64,000 bases of DNA from Dipteris shenzhenensis (Eukaryota; Polypodiophyta; Polypodiopsida; Gleicheniales), in assembly GCA_047967505.1 (NCBI GenBank), contig CM106540.1; one strand, given 5' to 3'. This document shows, one piece after another, positions 10,878 to 23,512 of this stretch. Each line of letters opens with the position of its first letter. The stretch's first letter is position 1. The notes below the pieces were generated by a model that ran no database searches, had not been told where the DNA came from, and saw nothing but the letters and a program-made list of their open reading frames with translations. A program made the translations under genes and the position numbers.

Positions 10878-13800
10878 ATGGCATCCTCTTCCATGCCTGA
10901 AAAGGAGTTTTTCAGCATTAAAAAGTTTGATGGGACAAACTTTTCTTTGTGGAAAGAACAGATAAGGGATGTGCTTATTCAAAAGAAGCAGATTAAACCC
11001 TTGGCAGGGATTGAAGCTAAGCCTGTAAATATGTCTGAGGATGATTGGAATGAGTTGGATGCATTAGCAAAGTCTACTATTAGACTTCATCTTGCAGAGT
11101 CAGTTTATTTCACAGTAGTAAATGAGCAGACTACGGAAGATTTGTGGAAGAAATTGTGTGCCACTTATGAAAAGGAAACTGCCTCTAATAAAGTTTACCT
11201 CATGAAGAGGTTGTTTGAGCTGCAAATGAAGGAAGGGGTCTCCATTGCTTCTCACTTGAATGAATTCAATATTATTTTCAGCCAGCTTCAGGCTCAGAAA
11301 ATGAATTTTGATGCGGAGACTAAGGCAATATTTCTCTTATGTTCATTGCCATCCTCATGGGATACCTTCCGTACAGCTGTCAGTAACTCTGCACCTGGTG
11401 GAGTACTGAAATTTGATGATGTTGTGGGTAGCTTGTTGGCCGAGGAGATTAGACGGAAGTCTATGGATGGCAACAAGCAGGATGCAGCCTTAAATGTGCA
11501 AAGGGGCAGATCACAGTTCAGGGGGAAGTCCCAAGAAAGAGGGAAGTCTCGTAGCAAATCCAGGGCACGGAACATTGAGTGTTACCATTGTGGCAAGAAG
11601 GGCCATATGAAAAAGGATTGCTACAAGCTGAAAAGAGAGCAAAAGGATAAGAAAAAGAATGCAAATTGGGGTGCAAATCAAAAGGAAGAGAGTCCAAGGG
11701 AGGACAAAGGAAAAGTGAAGATCGAGGAGATCAATGCAGTCACACGTGATAGTGACAATGATGTTCTCTTCATGTCTAGTTTATCTGCAGAGTTGCTTAC
11801 CACTTCAGATGATGCATATTCCCAGGATTGGATTTTGGATTCTGGTGCTTCATTCCATGTTACTCCCCATAGGGAATGGTTCTCCACTTATGATAGTGGA
11901 AAGACAGGTTGTGTGCATCTTGGAAATGACTATGCATGTGACATAGTGGGAGCAGGTGACATAAAGTTTTCTTTTGCAAATGGGTCTGCATTTGTTTTGA
12001 AACATGTGAGACATGTGCCTAAGCTGACCAAGAGTCTTATTTCAGTGGGTCAGCTAGATGATGCTGGTTTTCACACCACTTTTGGCTTTCAGAGTTGGAA
12101 AATTCAGAAGGGCTCTATGCTTTTGGCCAGGGGTGCCAAGTGTGGGACTTTGTATCCCTTACATGTATCAGGGGTATTTGATCATGTTGTTGCAATAACC
12201 GAGCAGCCAAGCACTTCTTTGTGGCATTGCAGGTTGGGGCACATGAGCCAGAATGGAATGAAACTCTTATGCCGTTTGGGTTATGTACCGCATTTGAGTT
12301 TCTCTGATTTTGAATTTTGTGAGCATTGTCTCTATGGGAAGCAGACTAAATCAGCCCATAAAAGAAGGGGAAAGAAAGAGTTTGAAATGCTTGATTTGGT
12401 GCATTCAGACGTATGTGGTCCCATGCCTACACGGTCATTAGGCGGGGCCGAATACTATGTGACATTCATTGATGATGCAACTAGGAAAGTGTGGGCTTAT
12501 GCTATAGCTCGGAAGAGTGATGTGTTCCAGGTATTTCAGAAATGGCTGGCCTTGGTTGAGAATCAGTCAGCTAGAACGCTTAAATGCCTACGGACTGACA
12601 ATGGTGGAGAGTATCTCTCTCATGACTTTCAGCATTTCTGTGATACACGTGGGATTAAGAGGGAGCTCACATCCCCTCGTACTCCAGAGCAAAATCCAGT
12701 TGCAGAAAAGATGAATCGTACCATTCAAGAAAGGTTGCAATGCATGCTTTCCAATGCAAGTCTTTCTGGTGGTTTTTGGGCTGAGGCAATGAAGACTGCA
12801 GTGCATGTGATCACAATAGATCACCTAGTAAGAGTTTGGATGGTGGTATTCCTAAAGAGGCATGGAGTGGCAAGAAACTCTCATTTGCGTATATTTGGGT
12901 GTGAGGCATATGCACATGTGCCAAAAGAGCTTCGAAAGAAGCTAGATCCTAAGTCTAGGAAATGCATTTTTCTGGGCTATGGTGAAAGTGGAGAGATGGG
13001 CTATCGTCTCTGGGATCCAGAAGCAAAGAAGATCATACGTAGCCATGATGTGGTCTTCAATGAGAAGAAGATGCATAAGGCACCCATGAGGGATGTGGAA
13101 ATGAGGAGAATCACTTTCCAGGATGTGAATCCACCTACATATGTTGATAGACAGCAAGCTGTCCATGCACCAAATGTGCAAGAAATGGTACCACCAAGTA
13201 CTCCCACAGGTATACAATCAAGGGTAGATGATGGATCATCTATTGGTGGAAATGATGAGCCAAATGTGGCTGATATGCAAGTGGGACAGCAAGCTGAAAT
13301 GCCATTGAGAAGATCATCTAGAGTGTCTAGACCGCCTGATAGGTTTGTTCCAGGGGTAGACTATGTGATGCTTACTGATTGCGGGGAGCCTTCTTGCTAC
13401 AAAGAGGCTATGATGCGTGAGGATCAACGCAAGTGGGAGTATGCTATGCAATCAGAGATGAGTTCACTTATGAAGAATAAGACTTGGGACTTGGTTTCTT
13501 TGCCACATGGAAAGAAAGCATTGCCATGTAAATGGGTCTACAAAATGAAGGTCACAGGTGATGATGTGCCTAGATACAAGGCCCGTTTGGTTGCTAAAGG
13601 GTTCAAGCAAGAGAAGGGTGTGGACTTTGATGAGATATTCTCTCCGGTTGTGAAGATGACCACACTTAGATGCATGCTTGGACTAGTGGTAGTAGAGGAT
13701 ATGGAGCTTATGCAAATGGATGTCAAGACAGCTTTCTTGCATGGGGATTTGCATGAGGAAATTTACATGGTGCAGCCGGAAGGCTTTGAAGAAAAGGGCA

Positions 13801-14936
13801 AAGAGCATTTAGTTTGCAAACTGAAGAAGAGTCTCTATGGTCTTAAGCAAGCACCTAGAGAATGGTATCAGAAGTTTGATGCTTTCATTCGGTCCCAGGG
13901 TTTTAGAAGGAGCGAAATTGATCACTGCCTCTACACTAAAAGGGCTAAGGATAATAGCCTGATAATCCTGGCACTATATGTGGATGATATGCTATTGGCT
14001 AGCAAGAATACTTATGAGCTAGATGCATTAAAGGCCAAGTTGCATGAGGCCTTTGATATGAAGGACTTGGGACTTGCAGGTCATATTCTTGGTATGCGCA
14101 TCATGCGTGATCAGAGTAGGAAACTCCTTTGGCTTTCATAAAAAGAGTATGCTACAAAAGTATTGTAGCGTTTCAATATGGAGGGGGGGAAGGCAGTGAG
14201 TACTCCATTGCCTCCATATGTGAAACTGAGTCATACAGATAGTCCCAAATCAGATGAGGAGAGGGCCATGATGGCCAAGGTTCCTTATGCATCAGCAGTT
14301 GGGAGTCTTATGTATGCTATGATAGCTACTAGACCAGACATTGCATTTGCAGTGGGAGTTGTTAGCCGGTATATGGCTAATCCAAGAAAGAGGCATTGGG
14401 AGGCAGTTAAGTGCATCATGAGGTACATGAAGGGTACCAAGGAGATGTGCATTTGCTTTGGTAAAGGAGACATGCGTGTACTTGGGTACACAGATTCAGA
14501 CTATGCAGGGCATGTGGATAGTAGGAGATCCACTTCCGGTTATGTGTTCACCTTTGCAGGTGGTGCAGTGTCGTGGATGTCTCGTGCACAGAAGTGCATT
14601 GCTTTGTCTACCACAGAGGCTGAGTATGTTGCAGCCACAGAGGGTTGCAAGGAGGCTATATGGCTTGATCGACTAGTGGGAGATTTGGGGATTCATACAG
14701 GTGTACCGACATTGCATAGTGATTCCATGAGTGCTATTCAGCTAGCATGGAATCCGGTCTTTCATGCAAAGACCAAACACATTGAGGTCAGGTATCATTT
14801 CATCAGGGAGGTACTTGAGGACAAGCGCATAGAGCTTGTCAAGGTTCATACAGATGATAACCCTGCAGATATGCTGACGAAGAGTCTACCTAGTCAACGG
14901 TTTGAGTATTGTCGTGTATTGATGGGCATTGGATAG
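10878..14936 (+). CDS. Family A Copia gag-pol polyprotein (two in-frame stops)
   Basis: The start is the ATG at 10878 (MASSSMPEKEFF); the open frame runs slightly further 5' but has no other ATG. Over 1352 codons I see: UBN2-type gag (about residues 10-200); a CCHC zinc knuckle CYHCGKKGHMKKDC from residue 235; aspartic protease WILDSGAS at 318-325; GAG-pre-integrase LWHCRLGHMS; an integrase core with D511, D574 and E610 (DD35E spacing); reverse transcriptase with YVDD at 1034-1037; and RNase H with YTDSDYAG, STTEAEY and ADMLTKSL near the end. Codons 1088 (TAA) and 1097 (TAG) interrupt the frame between reverse transcriptase and RNase H; downstream sequence stays in the same frame. Relative to the copy at 57.5-60.7 kb, a 2-bp insertion near 12816 and an 8-bp loss near 12875 put about 20 integrase residues out of frame. 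The product would copy the element RNA into DNA and integrate it. Confidence 0.93.
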
Positions 14937-14978
14937 TATGCTCACTGGTTGTTCTCCCTTAAAGGCACATTGTCCTTT

Positions 14979-14989
14979 AAGTGGGAGGT
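14979..14989 (+). promoter_or_regulatory. Polypurine tract of family A
   Basis: A short purine-rich stretch (aagtgggaggt) ends at the TG of the right LTR, where second-strand priming is expected. The same sequence precedes the LTR of the truncated copy at 7787. Confidence 0.7.
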
Positions 14990-15170
14990 TGTGGGGGTTA
15001 AAGGTCACTGTGCCTTAACCCCAGTTATGTACAATACGCAAACACATATATAAATGAATGAAAAAGAAGATTAGGGTGGTTCTGCACCCACCAAAACTTG
15101 TGTGGCTCTCTGTCTCTCTCTCTCGCTCTCTCTCCCTCTTCCGTTCTTGCTTCCGTTGAGAGCACTCTCA
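14990..15170 (+). repeat. 3' LTR of family A
   Basis: A 181-bp LTR with TG...CA ends, identical to the left LTR except G instead of A at 15125. It is followed by the ATAAC target duplicate. Confidence 0.93.
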
Positions 15171-15175
15171 ATAAC
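15171..15175. repeat. Target site duplication ATAAC (right)
   Basis: Matches 9261-9265. Family B coding sequence resumes immediately after it, in the frame left at 9265. Confidence 0.93.
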
Positions 15176-17110
15176 CCTTCTACTCGTAAGTTTACAGTGA
15201 GCAGAGATGTTGTTTTTGATGAGATGAGCAGCTGGTATAAACCAGTAAATGTGATGATTGATGTAGATGCACAAAATGATAATGCTGCACAGAATTCACA
15301 GTAGCAGGAGAATCTCCTCAAAGCAATGCAGATAGTGGTACACAGGTATCACGAAAAGGAAAAGAGAAGGTAGATCAGCCCATTTTTGATGTGAATGCAG
15401 GTCACTCTTATGTGGATGGTGAATCCAGTGGCTCAGAACAGAGCATTGATGATGAGTTGGGTATTCCTTCTATTGTTACACCTGGAGTAAGAAAGACCAG
15501 GGATGTTTTGAGAGCACCTGGAAGTGAGCTTATTTTGCGCAGGTCTACAAAGCCTATATGGTCAAAGTGATACAGGAACCAGAACCCACTTCTTTTGAGC
15601 AAGCCATGGGAAATGAAAAATGGGAGAAAGCCATGGATGAAGAAATGGATGCCTTGGAAGCAAATGCTACATGGGAATTGGTGCCTTTGCCTAAAGACAA
15701 GAATGCAATTGGCTGTAAGTGGGTTTATAAGATCAAGCACAATGCAGATGGTTCTGTGAATAGATACAAGGCAAGATTAGTTGTCAAGGGGTATGCACAG
15801 ACATACGACATTGATTATGAAGAAACATTCAGTCCGGTTGCAAGGATGGCAACTGTAAGAGCAGTCATTGCTATGGCTACATCAAAGGGATAATGTTTAC
15901 ATCAGATGGATGTAAAGAATGCCTTCTTGCATGGTGATTTGCAAGAAGAGGTCTTTATGGAGCAGCCACCAGGTTATGTTCATGCTATTCATCCTGAGTT
16001 TGTTTGCAGGTTGAAGAAAGCCTTGTATGGCTTGAAGCAAGCACCTAGAGCATGGTCTGACAAGATAGGACAATATCTTGTCAGTATTGGCTTTCAGATT
16101 TCCAAGGCAGATTTTTCACTCTATGTGAGAAAAACAGAGAAAGGTATTATGTTGCTTGTCATTTATGTTGATGATTTGATCATCACAGGTGATAGTGATG
16201 AAGATATCCTTCATGTGAAAATGCTATTGAAGCAGAAGTTTGAGATGAAGGATTTGGGAGAGTTGTGTTATTTCTTGGGCATTGAGGTGATTAGATCACC
16301 AAGTGGGATACATCTCTTGCAGAGGCAGTATGGATTGGACATGCTGTCCAAATATGGGATGACAGGCTGTAAGCCTATTTCAGTTCCTTTGGAGCAGAAT
16401 GTGAAGCTGAGCACAGATGCAGGTGAGCTTTTGGAAGACCCTACTATGTACAGATACATAGTAGGAAGTTTGATTTATATGACTATTACCAGGCCAGATT
16501 TGAGCTATGTTGTTGGATTGGTAAGTCAGTTTATGCAGGCTCCAAGGAAACCACATTTGGATGCGGCTAGCCGCATACTCAGGTATGTGAAGTCCACATT
16601 GTAGTATGGACTATTTTATGAGGCTAGGGTTTAGATACAGTTGCATGGATACACTGATGCTGATTGGGCTGGTAGTACTTCTGAAAGACGATCTACCAGT
16701 GGATATGTGTTCTCTTTTGGGAGTGCTACAGTCACCTGGAGCAGCAAGAAACAGCCTACAGTTGCCTTATCAAGCACAGAGGCTGAGTATAGGGGTGCAG
16801 CAATGGCTGCATGTGAGGTAGCTTGGTTGCATAAGCTACTTTATGATATGCATCAGTCTACAGATGGGCCAGTTGTCATTTATTGTGACAACATGAGCAA
16901 TATACACTTGGCAAATAACCTAGTCTATCATGCTAGAACAAAGCACATTGAGGTCCATTATCACTATGTGGTTTTACTAGGTCTTATTGATCTAGTTTAT
17001 GTTAGCACATAGGATCACGTAGCTGACATATTCATGAAGGCATTGGGTGCAGAGAAGCTGCGCAAGTTTAGAGACCTGCTTGGTGTGCAAGAATTGGGAT
17101 TGAGCTCGAG
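15176..17110 (+). pseudogene. Family B Copia polyprotein, 3' part: integrase end, reverse transcriptase, RNase H
   Basis: Continues the family B protein interrupted at 9265 (PSTRKFTVSRDVVFDEM...). After a linker broken by a stop at 15302-15304 and frame changes near 15300 and 15570, the reverse transcriptase is well preserved: [36 protein letters not shown] and the catalytic YVDDL (about 16168-16182). RNase H follows after two further stops near 16603 and 16630, with [22 protein letters not shown] and [12 protein letters not shown] stop near 17011 precedes the usual DHVADIF.KAL end. The motif wording differs from family A, so B is a separate Copia lineage. It cannot be active. Confidence 0.88.
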
Positions 17111-17116
17111 GGGGAG

Positions 17117-17500
17117 TGTTGAGATATCGAGCTCCACTCGCAATATGCTAGGGTGACCGTTGTGCATTTATGTCATCGACTTGTTAGCTGCAGATGCGGT
17201 TGGTACACTGCCCATGAATAATAGCTGGATGACAGCTATCCTTATCTACTCTAGTTCATGGCTCAGTTAGTATGCCACCTTAGTTAGTTGAGTTTGGTTT
17301 GAGACCCACATATAGGTTTCTTCTATTTCTTTGTACAAGAGTTCTTTTGGCTTTCACAACTAAGAAGAGGAAAATTGTTTTCAGCCTCCACCTGTGTGTG
17401 TATTCCCCCATTGTGTATGTGAGAAAGCCGCAAGTGAGACTCCTTCCCTCTCTCCCACTATCTTCACAGTTGCTTCTGTATGTGTCAGCCAATGGAGGTA
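17117..17500 (+). repeat. Family B 3' LTR (right end uncertain)
   Basis: The coding region ends at a purine run (gagggggag) followed by TGTTGAGATATCGAGC, a typical Copia LTR start after a polypurine tract. With no left LTR to compare, the right end cannot be fixed; CA dinucleotides near 17469 and 17487 are candidates. Confidence 0.55.
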
Positions 17501-19802
17501 CAACTTGACTTTAACTTCCCCCTTTATCATCTTGCAGGGTTTGAGCATGTTTAACATATGGAGGGGTACTACTGCCTTCAATTACTCACATTGGGGGGTC
17601 ATCATGTGGAACCCTATTCTTGCCAGAATGTGCATCCAATTCTGAGATAACTCAAGCTTTGGGAGAGGGGCATACCAAAAATCATCTACCTATTTCCCAT
17701 CGCTCTCCTTCTCACAAGCTTGAAACAGTTTCAAGGATGTTATTTGTTCCATTGTGTCAGATTCCACGTAGGGGTGGAAAATTGTAATGGATAACTCCTA
17801 TTTATCCCATGGAGACTAAAGTAACCAGATCGACCTCCCAATGGTAGGGAATCTCTATACATACATGTTTGCAAAACTTTGGATTTTTCAATAAGAAGGA
17901 ATTAGAAGTAAGGAGTGGATCCCCAAAGCTACTCTAGGGTTCAAGGTTCATGAAAATAGACCTAGGTGTTAAAAAGTCAATGGGGGAGTCTAAATAATTT
18001 CCTTCAACATGATCATTATCCTCCTAACATTATTATCTTTATTTAGTTCCAAAAAACTTTGAAAAAAGGGGGGCATTAACAAACCCCACACAAGCTTCCT
18101 ATTCAACCATAATGCCCAAAAACATTCCAAGTCCTACTAGAAATGAAGTGATGCAAGAGGAGATTCCACCACAATCTAGAGTTGTATAAAATTGTTCAAC
18201 AAAAGCTTGTTTCTCTAGAGAATATTAAACTTATAAGTGCTACAAAATTATTTAGATTCAAAATATTTGCATAAATGCTAGAAGTCTAGATAAATCCCTT
18301 CTGAGGACCCTTCTTCATTATATTTGCCATGACTCTCCTGTGCTTATGCTCCCTATTTCTAGAAGTTTCAAAGTACTTCAACATCTACATTGCTTAGGTC
18401 CACGAAAAGCCGCTTGACTCTAGTTGCTTGGTAGGATCACTAGCACGATCCAATCCAATAGCAACTCAGACCGTGGACCCTTCCTTAAGCAAGGTAGGTC
18501 CATGTCTCTTGGAAAAACTACATATGCAGAACAACTCAACCGTTGTCTCCTCATCGAACTATACTTTGTAGGGCTTGTGCCTCACATCCTAAGCAAGTTT
18601 AGAGTCTTTGCTGCAAGAGGTGTATGAAGCCAAACTCGTTTTCAGTTCATGTAAGACACTATAAAAAAACTCCATCTATGAGTCATGTGTAGCAACCATT
18701 AGTTTGCATTCCTCGATTAGCTAGTAATAGGCATGCATCTATGCTCCTACATCCTGCCTTTAGCATGGCTCATAGCCCACTGGCTCCCCGAAACTCTAGT
18801 GCATCTCTATGAATAATGTTAGTAGGGCCTGATAGGTGATTACTAAGTTAGAACCAAACATAACTAGCATGGCACAATGCACAACCCCCATGCCTTTTCT
18901 CAAACCTCCAAGTCATGTGCATTGCTCCTTACAACAAGAAATTAAGGTGATAAACTTCCTAACCTATCACCTCCTCTACCCTAGGATGACTTCATTGAGA
19001 AATTTGAACATTTCCGCCTCTATGCGACTTCTATTTTCAAACATAAAAACTAATTATATTGCGGCCCCATCGCTATAGGGAAGGAGTTCTCAATCTAACG
19101 TTCTCAATCTAACTAGTGTGAAAACTTGCAGACAGGCTACATAGAACTCTTCCCACCATATCAATTGACGTGTTTTCAGTGTGTCAAAATTGGGATGAGG
19201 GAGAATACAAAGCTAAGAGCATATAAAGCTCCAAAAGAAGGACATAAGGAAAGAGAGAAATAGGGCTGAGAGCGTAGCCAGCTCCGCAAAAAGCCTAGGT
19301 GCCTATGGTAGAGCTAGCTTCAGTCTCACTACAATGGGCAAGGGCACCACCGTGCCCCATAGAGGCACTCAGAGATGTTCTCCTATTTAAGAGAGATCCC
19401 CCTGGGTAAGAAGATCGTCAAGTTAGGAGGAAGGAGTGTAGCAAATGGCTTTGAGTGGAGAGCTTCTTCTATTTTATATTGGTCAACCACCAAGACTTCT
19501 TTGCTCTCTCATGACCAAAGTACTTGATTGTCCTCCATTATAGCTAGGGTGGCGATGGAAGCATGATGATCTTTGCTTCTTCAAAATGTGATATCCTTTC
19601 TTGGCCTTTGTGTTCACCAATTGAAGATTCCTATCAGAGTTGTTATCTTACTGGTGAAATTCTAGGGAGAGTGAACGACTCGGACGATGGCACAAGGATC
19701 CAACGTGCATTGGGTTGTGTGAACCATTTGATAGTTCAGGGACTTTACTTGGGTCTAGCTATTCAGTGCAAAAGTATACATCATTAGTCCTTTAAATCGT
19801 GG
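17501..19802. other. No gene recognised
   Basis: Only short open frames, for example 18424-18627 and 18836-19078, resembling nothing I know. No RNA gene or structured repeat was seen. Confidence 0.4.
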
Positions 19803-20182
19803 TGCTCTGCCCCGCCCTCGAGGTGTCACATTAAGTGCTCTGATAGATCTTTTGCACATAGATCTACAGTTATCCCTTTTTATCCAACTACTTCCCTAGG
19901 TGACTCAAAAATCCTTTATATATCAACTAGTACCTAGTGTTCTTGTCATGTACCCAGCCTTTGTCTAGCTTGTGGTTGGTGGCTATGCCTTATGCTCTGC
20001 CCCGCCCTGGAGGTGTCACATTAAGTGCTCTGATAGATCTTTTGCACATAGATCTACAGTTATCCCTTTTTATCCAACTACTTCCCTAGGTGACTCAAAA
20101 ATCCTTTATATATCAACTAGTACCTAGTGTTCTTATCATGTACCCAGCCTTTGTCTAGCTTGTGGTTGGTGGCTATGCCTTA
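19803..20182. repeat. Tandem duplication, 190-bp unit, two copies
   Basis: 19803-19992 is repeated at 19993-20182, beginning tgctctgccccgccct and ending in ggctatgcctta. I count two mismatches (c/g in the first 20 bases, g/a near the middle of the second half), so the duplication is recent or maintained. Confidence 0.92.
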
Positions 20183-20452
20183 TCCCATGGATACTTGTAT
20201 TCCCTGTCACTTTCAGCTCATAAAAACTCAATTTCCCTTAGGAGGTTCATCTCTTATTTTTTCATGTAATAAAAAATAGTGTGTACTCCATGTATTATTC
20301 CAACAATATTGGTCCCAAATAAGTGAAAAACACAAATCCTCTCTTCCTAATGTTATGTATCAAATAAATGAAATTCCCCTTTTCAAATAAGTATCGAGTA
20401 TAGTCCCTCTACACTACCTATTCCCTTATACAATCAAGTACACATATAAAAG

Positions 20453-20628
20453 TATGTGGATACCCACAAACCTATAAACATATATCCCGACATATATTAA
20501 ATCATATGTCCTAAACATGCAACATGAGTACGTTTGTGGGTATGTGGATACCCACAAACCTATAAACATATATCCCGACATATATTAAATCATATGTCCT
20601 AAACATGTAACATGAGTCCTAAAAGTCA
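20453..20628. repeat. Tandem duplication, 88-bp unit, two copies
   Basis: The unit starts tatgtggatacccacaaacc and ends near aacatgagt. Copies lie at 20453-20540 and 20541-20628 and differ mainly at their last bases. The unit begins with a small palindrome (tgtggatacccaca). Confidence 0.88.
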
Positions 20629-21437
20629 TAATTAGAAAAACATCTATGTGCCCATAATTTTGTAAAGGGATTAATGCCTATAGATATGTGTATATTTCAT
20701 AAAGGGATTAATGCCTGCATAATATATTTTCCTACCAAGATTGCATATCAGTAAAGTCTTCTCTATAATCTATCATCGGGCCATAAGTATAGCATTATAG
20801 ATGTATTCAAATACACATGTCCATAGATACATATACATAAGTCCATGGGCCCATACACATAAATCAAAGTACTTATACAATGGTCTTGAAGTCTTGACAA
20901 GAACTCTCATCATCCAAGCTTTAATTTTTAAGGTCTCTTTATTCCAAATAAGGTAAATCCTCCTCTTGGAAATGTATCTCACCTCTCCAATATGAATTAC
21001 TTCTTCAAGGCTTTGATGACTAAGGGAGAGGGGCGTAAGGAAGTAATTTGTATTCCTCTCCACCATGGTGATAAACTAAAAAATTCTCCCATAATAGAGT
21101 AACCCCTATCATGGCTAGAAAGTACTTCAATTGCTCACGTAATAGAGTGTCCCTTATCATGAGTGCATGCAAAACTTGTTTTCTACTATCCATTGTTAGG
21201 CCACTAGTCTAGCATTAAATGTACATACATACACATATGGTCAAAATTATAGGTTCATAAACCCCTTCTAGCTATGTACAAATATGGGTTTTGAAGTCAT
21301 GGCTAAAAATCTAATGACCCAATTAGCACCAATCCAGTCTCATCCTTCCATATCTTCCTCACGGATATGTTCATCACACACCCAATAGTGTCAATACGAT
21401 ATAGGGTATGGGAACCCTATGTAAAGGGATGTGCGTG

Positions 21438-21473
<36 letters not shown>

Positions 21474-23280
21474 CAAGCACGAACACGCGTGTAATTCTAT
21501 AATTTTATGTATGTCATTGATCAGCTCAAACTGAAACTCTTTCATATTTGTATAGTGTGCTACAAACCTGAGACTTATATTAATTTTGTGTTTCATGTGT
21601 AGATCATAAACACATAAAATTCACGATTTCATTTGAAATTTGTATTTTTGTCATATTTTACATATCAATGTAAATATTAAACTTTGTGATATCCATTTTC
21701 TAATAAAATAAAAATGTATTGTCTTAAAAAGTATTCTATAAATTATATATGTTTATGCAAAGCTTATGGAAATCATTTTCTAATCTACAAGTGAAAGAAT
21801 ACTATGTCATTCAGAACTAATATGAAAGATTACTAATTCTACAGGTCACAATCCATATTCTTTCATTCTCAAACTTAATGAGTAACAATAAAACATCTAT
21901 TGATTCACTAAAAATGTGAAAAATCATTGTTTGCTACTCATTCACAAAATGTAAAAAATAAAATAATTTTCCATTATTGAAATAATGAGAAAGAATGTGA
22001 TAATATATTCATTCTCAACAAAGGAGGAAAACTATATAATTATTCATTCCAAAACAAATTAAGACGGATTATAATTTGAATGGGTTTAGCCATTAGCCCT
22101 AAAATACTAAAGAATAATGTCATTATTTTGATATTCGTTCTAAAAAAATAAGAGAGAAAATATTTTAAAGGCAAATCCCTCTATTTAAAAAATGTAAGAA
22201 TAAAAATATTATAAAATATTAAAAAAGAATGAGCTAAAAATTTCCATCCATGTGTATTGAATAGTATTTTTTATACTTTCAATTCTTCTTTTTTGCGATT
22301 CATATGTATGGGTGACAAAATATTACATTCTTTCATATGGAAAACAATGTTGATAGCTACTTCTTTTTTAATCATTCATTCACAATTGCAAAAGACTATT
22401 ACAACCTAGCATTATAAATTTGGAAATTCAAGCATACAAAACCAAATTCAAGCACAAAATATGGTAGAATCACATAAGAAGCTAGCACAATTCATCCATA
22501 TAAATTGAGGAAGAATTAATACTTTTCATCTTTCCAAGCTGGAGCTTAGCAAAGATACAATGAACAAATGGAAGCAAGTTATATAGATCACTCTATGGTA
22601 GTAACAAACTCATTATTGTATAATTATATTTATTCATATGATTGCATTATTGGAAAATAAAATTATTGGCATTGGTGTGGGGAATAGGGAGAGAAATCAT
22701 GGAAATTGGATCTGGAGGAGGAGTTGGAGGAAGAGAGATGAAGATGGGGAGTGGGAGTGGGATTTGGATTGGGAGATAAAAGGGGGTTCTCTCCACAAAC
22801 AAGGTGGAAAAGCCACTAAATCCCTATTAGGCGAAGATATAAGGCAGCTCCAATATTGTAACTTCTTTGCATATTTCGAGAAAGGAGGGGCCCACTATTA
22901 GGGAGTGGGGAGGTGGAGTAAAATTGGATTGGAACCTCTTGCCATACATTTAACAAACCCCATGCAACACTCTCTCCAATATTTCCAAATGATACTTTGT
23001 CTTTAAAAACTTGAGGACCATTCTTAAGACCTCTAATAGGGTCAAAAAACACTGTGGATATTCTCTTGCATTCCTCTCAAGAAAGATCATGCCTCATCGT
23101 GGGATTCCTCTCATAGAATGTAGGCACCCCAACTGTTGTGCTATGTACTAGTATAAAGAACCCACAACTATGTTGTTGTAACATGTATATAGCTTGTTGC
23201 AATGATCGATGAGCTACAAACTTAAGTTGATAGAGAAATTATATTTTCTTTTCATCCTTGATATCAAAGAATATTTTAGA
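20629..23280. other. AT-rich, gene-free stretch
   Basis: Strongly AT-rich, especially 21480-22640, with no coding frame of interest. It carries a (GT)n microsatellite. A weakly open stretch at 22638-22901 (charged, Trp/Glu/Gly-rich) looks like purine-rich low complexity. Confidence 0.5.
21441..21469. repeat. (GT)n microsatellite
   Basis: About 14 GT units, flanked by gtgcgtgc on both sides and followed by an alternating purine-pyrimidine run (acacgcgtg). Confidence 0.95.
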
Positions 23281-23283
23281 TAA

Positions 23284-23512
23284 AGGGTACTATCTCTCTT
23301 GTTTTATTATCCAATGTAGCTTCTTTATGTCAAAGTTTATTAATCTTAAAGAGCATTTTATTTAGCACTTGACATCTAAGAGATAAAGGGTACTACCTTT
23401 CTAGATGAAGGGTACTACCTCTGTTGTTTTGTTATCTAATGTAGCTTCTTTATGTCAAAGTTTATTAATCTTAAAGAGCATTTTATTTGGCACTTGACAT
23501 CTAAGAGGAACT
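23284..23512. repeat. Tandem duplication, 125-bp spacing, two copies
   Basis: agggtactaYctc...cacttgacatctaagag occurs at about 23284-23391 and 23409-23512, with a shortened extra start (gataaagggtactacc) between them. Confidence 0.85.

Larger units (their letters stand above)
9266..15170 (+). mobile_element. Nearly intact Ty1/Copia retrotransposon (Tnt1/Tork-like), family A
   Basis: A 5905-bp element with 181-bp LTRs, a perfect 5-bp target duplication, an initiator-Met primer-binding site, a long leader, one long gag-pol frame and a short polypurine stretch before the right LTR. The domain order gag - zinc knuckle - protease - integrase - reverse transcriptase - RNase H defines Copia. The wording of the polymerase motifs resembles tobacco Tnt1 and the Tork lineage. 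It is inserted in the same orientation inside an older Copia (family B). The LTRs differ at one position only (A at 9401, G at 15125), so the insertion is recent. Two nonsense codons (14139-14141 and 14166-14168) and a compensated frameshift in integrase suggest this copy is not autonomous. At least five other pieces of the family lie in the window. Confidence 0.95.

Noticed and set aside
19803-20182. Direct repeats considered as a CRISPR-like array
   Set aside because: Only two 190-bp units, directly adjacent and without unique spacers; the genome is eukaryotic.
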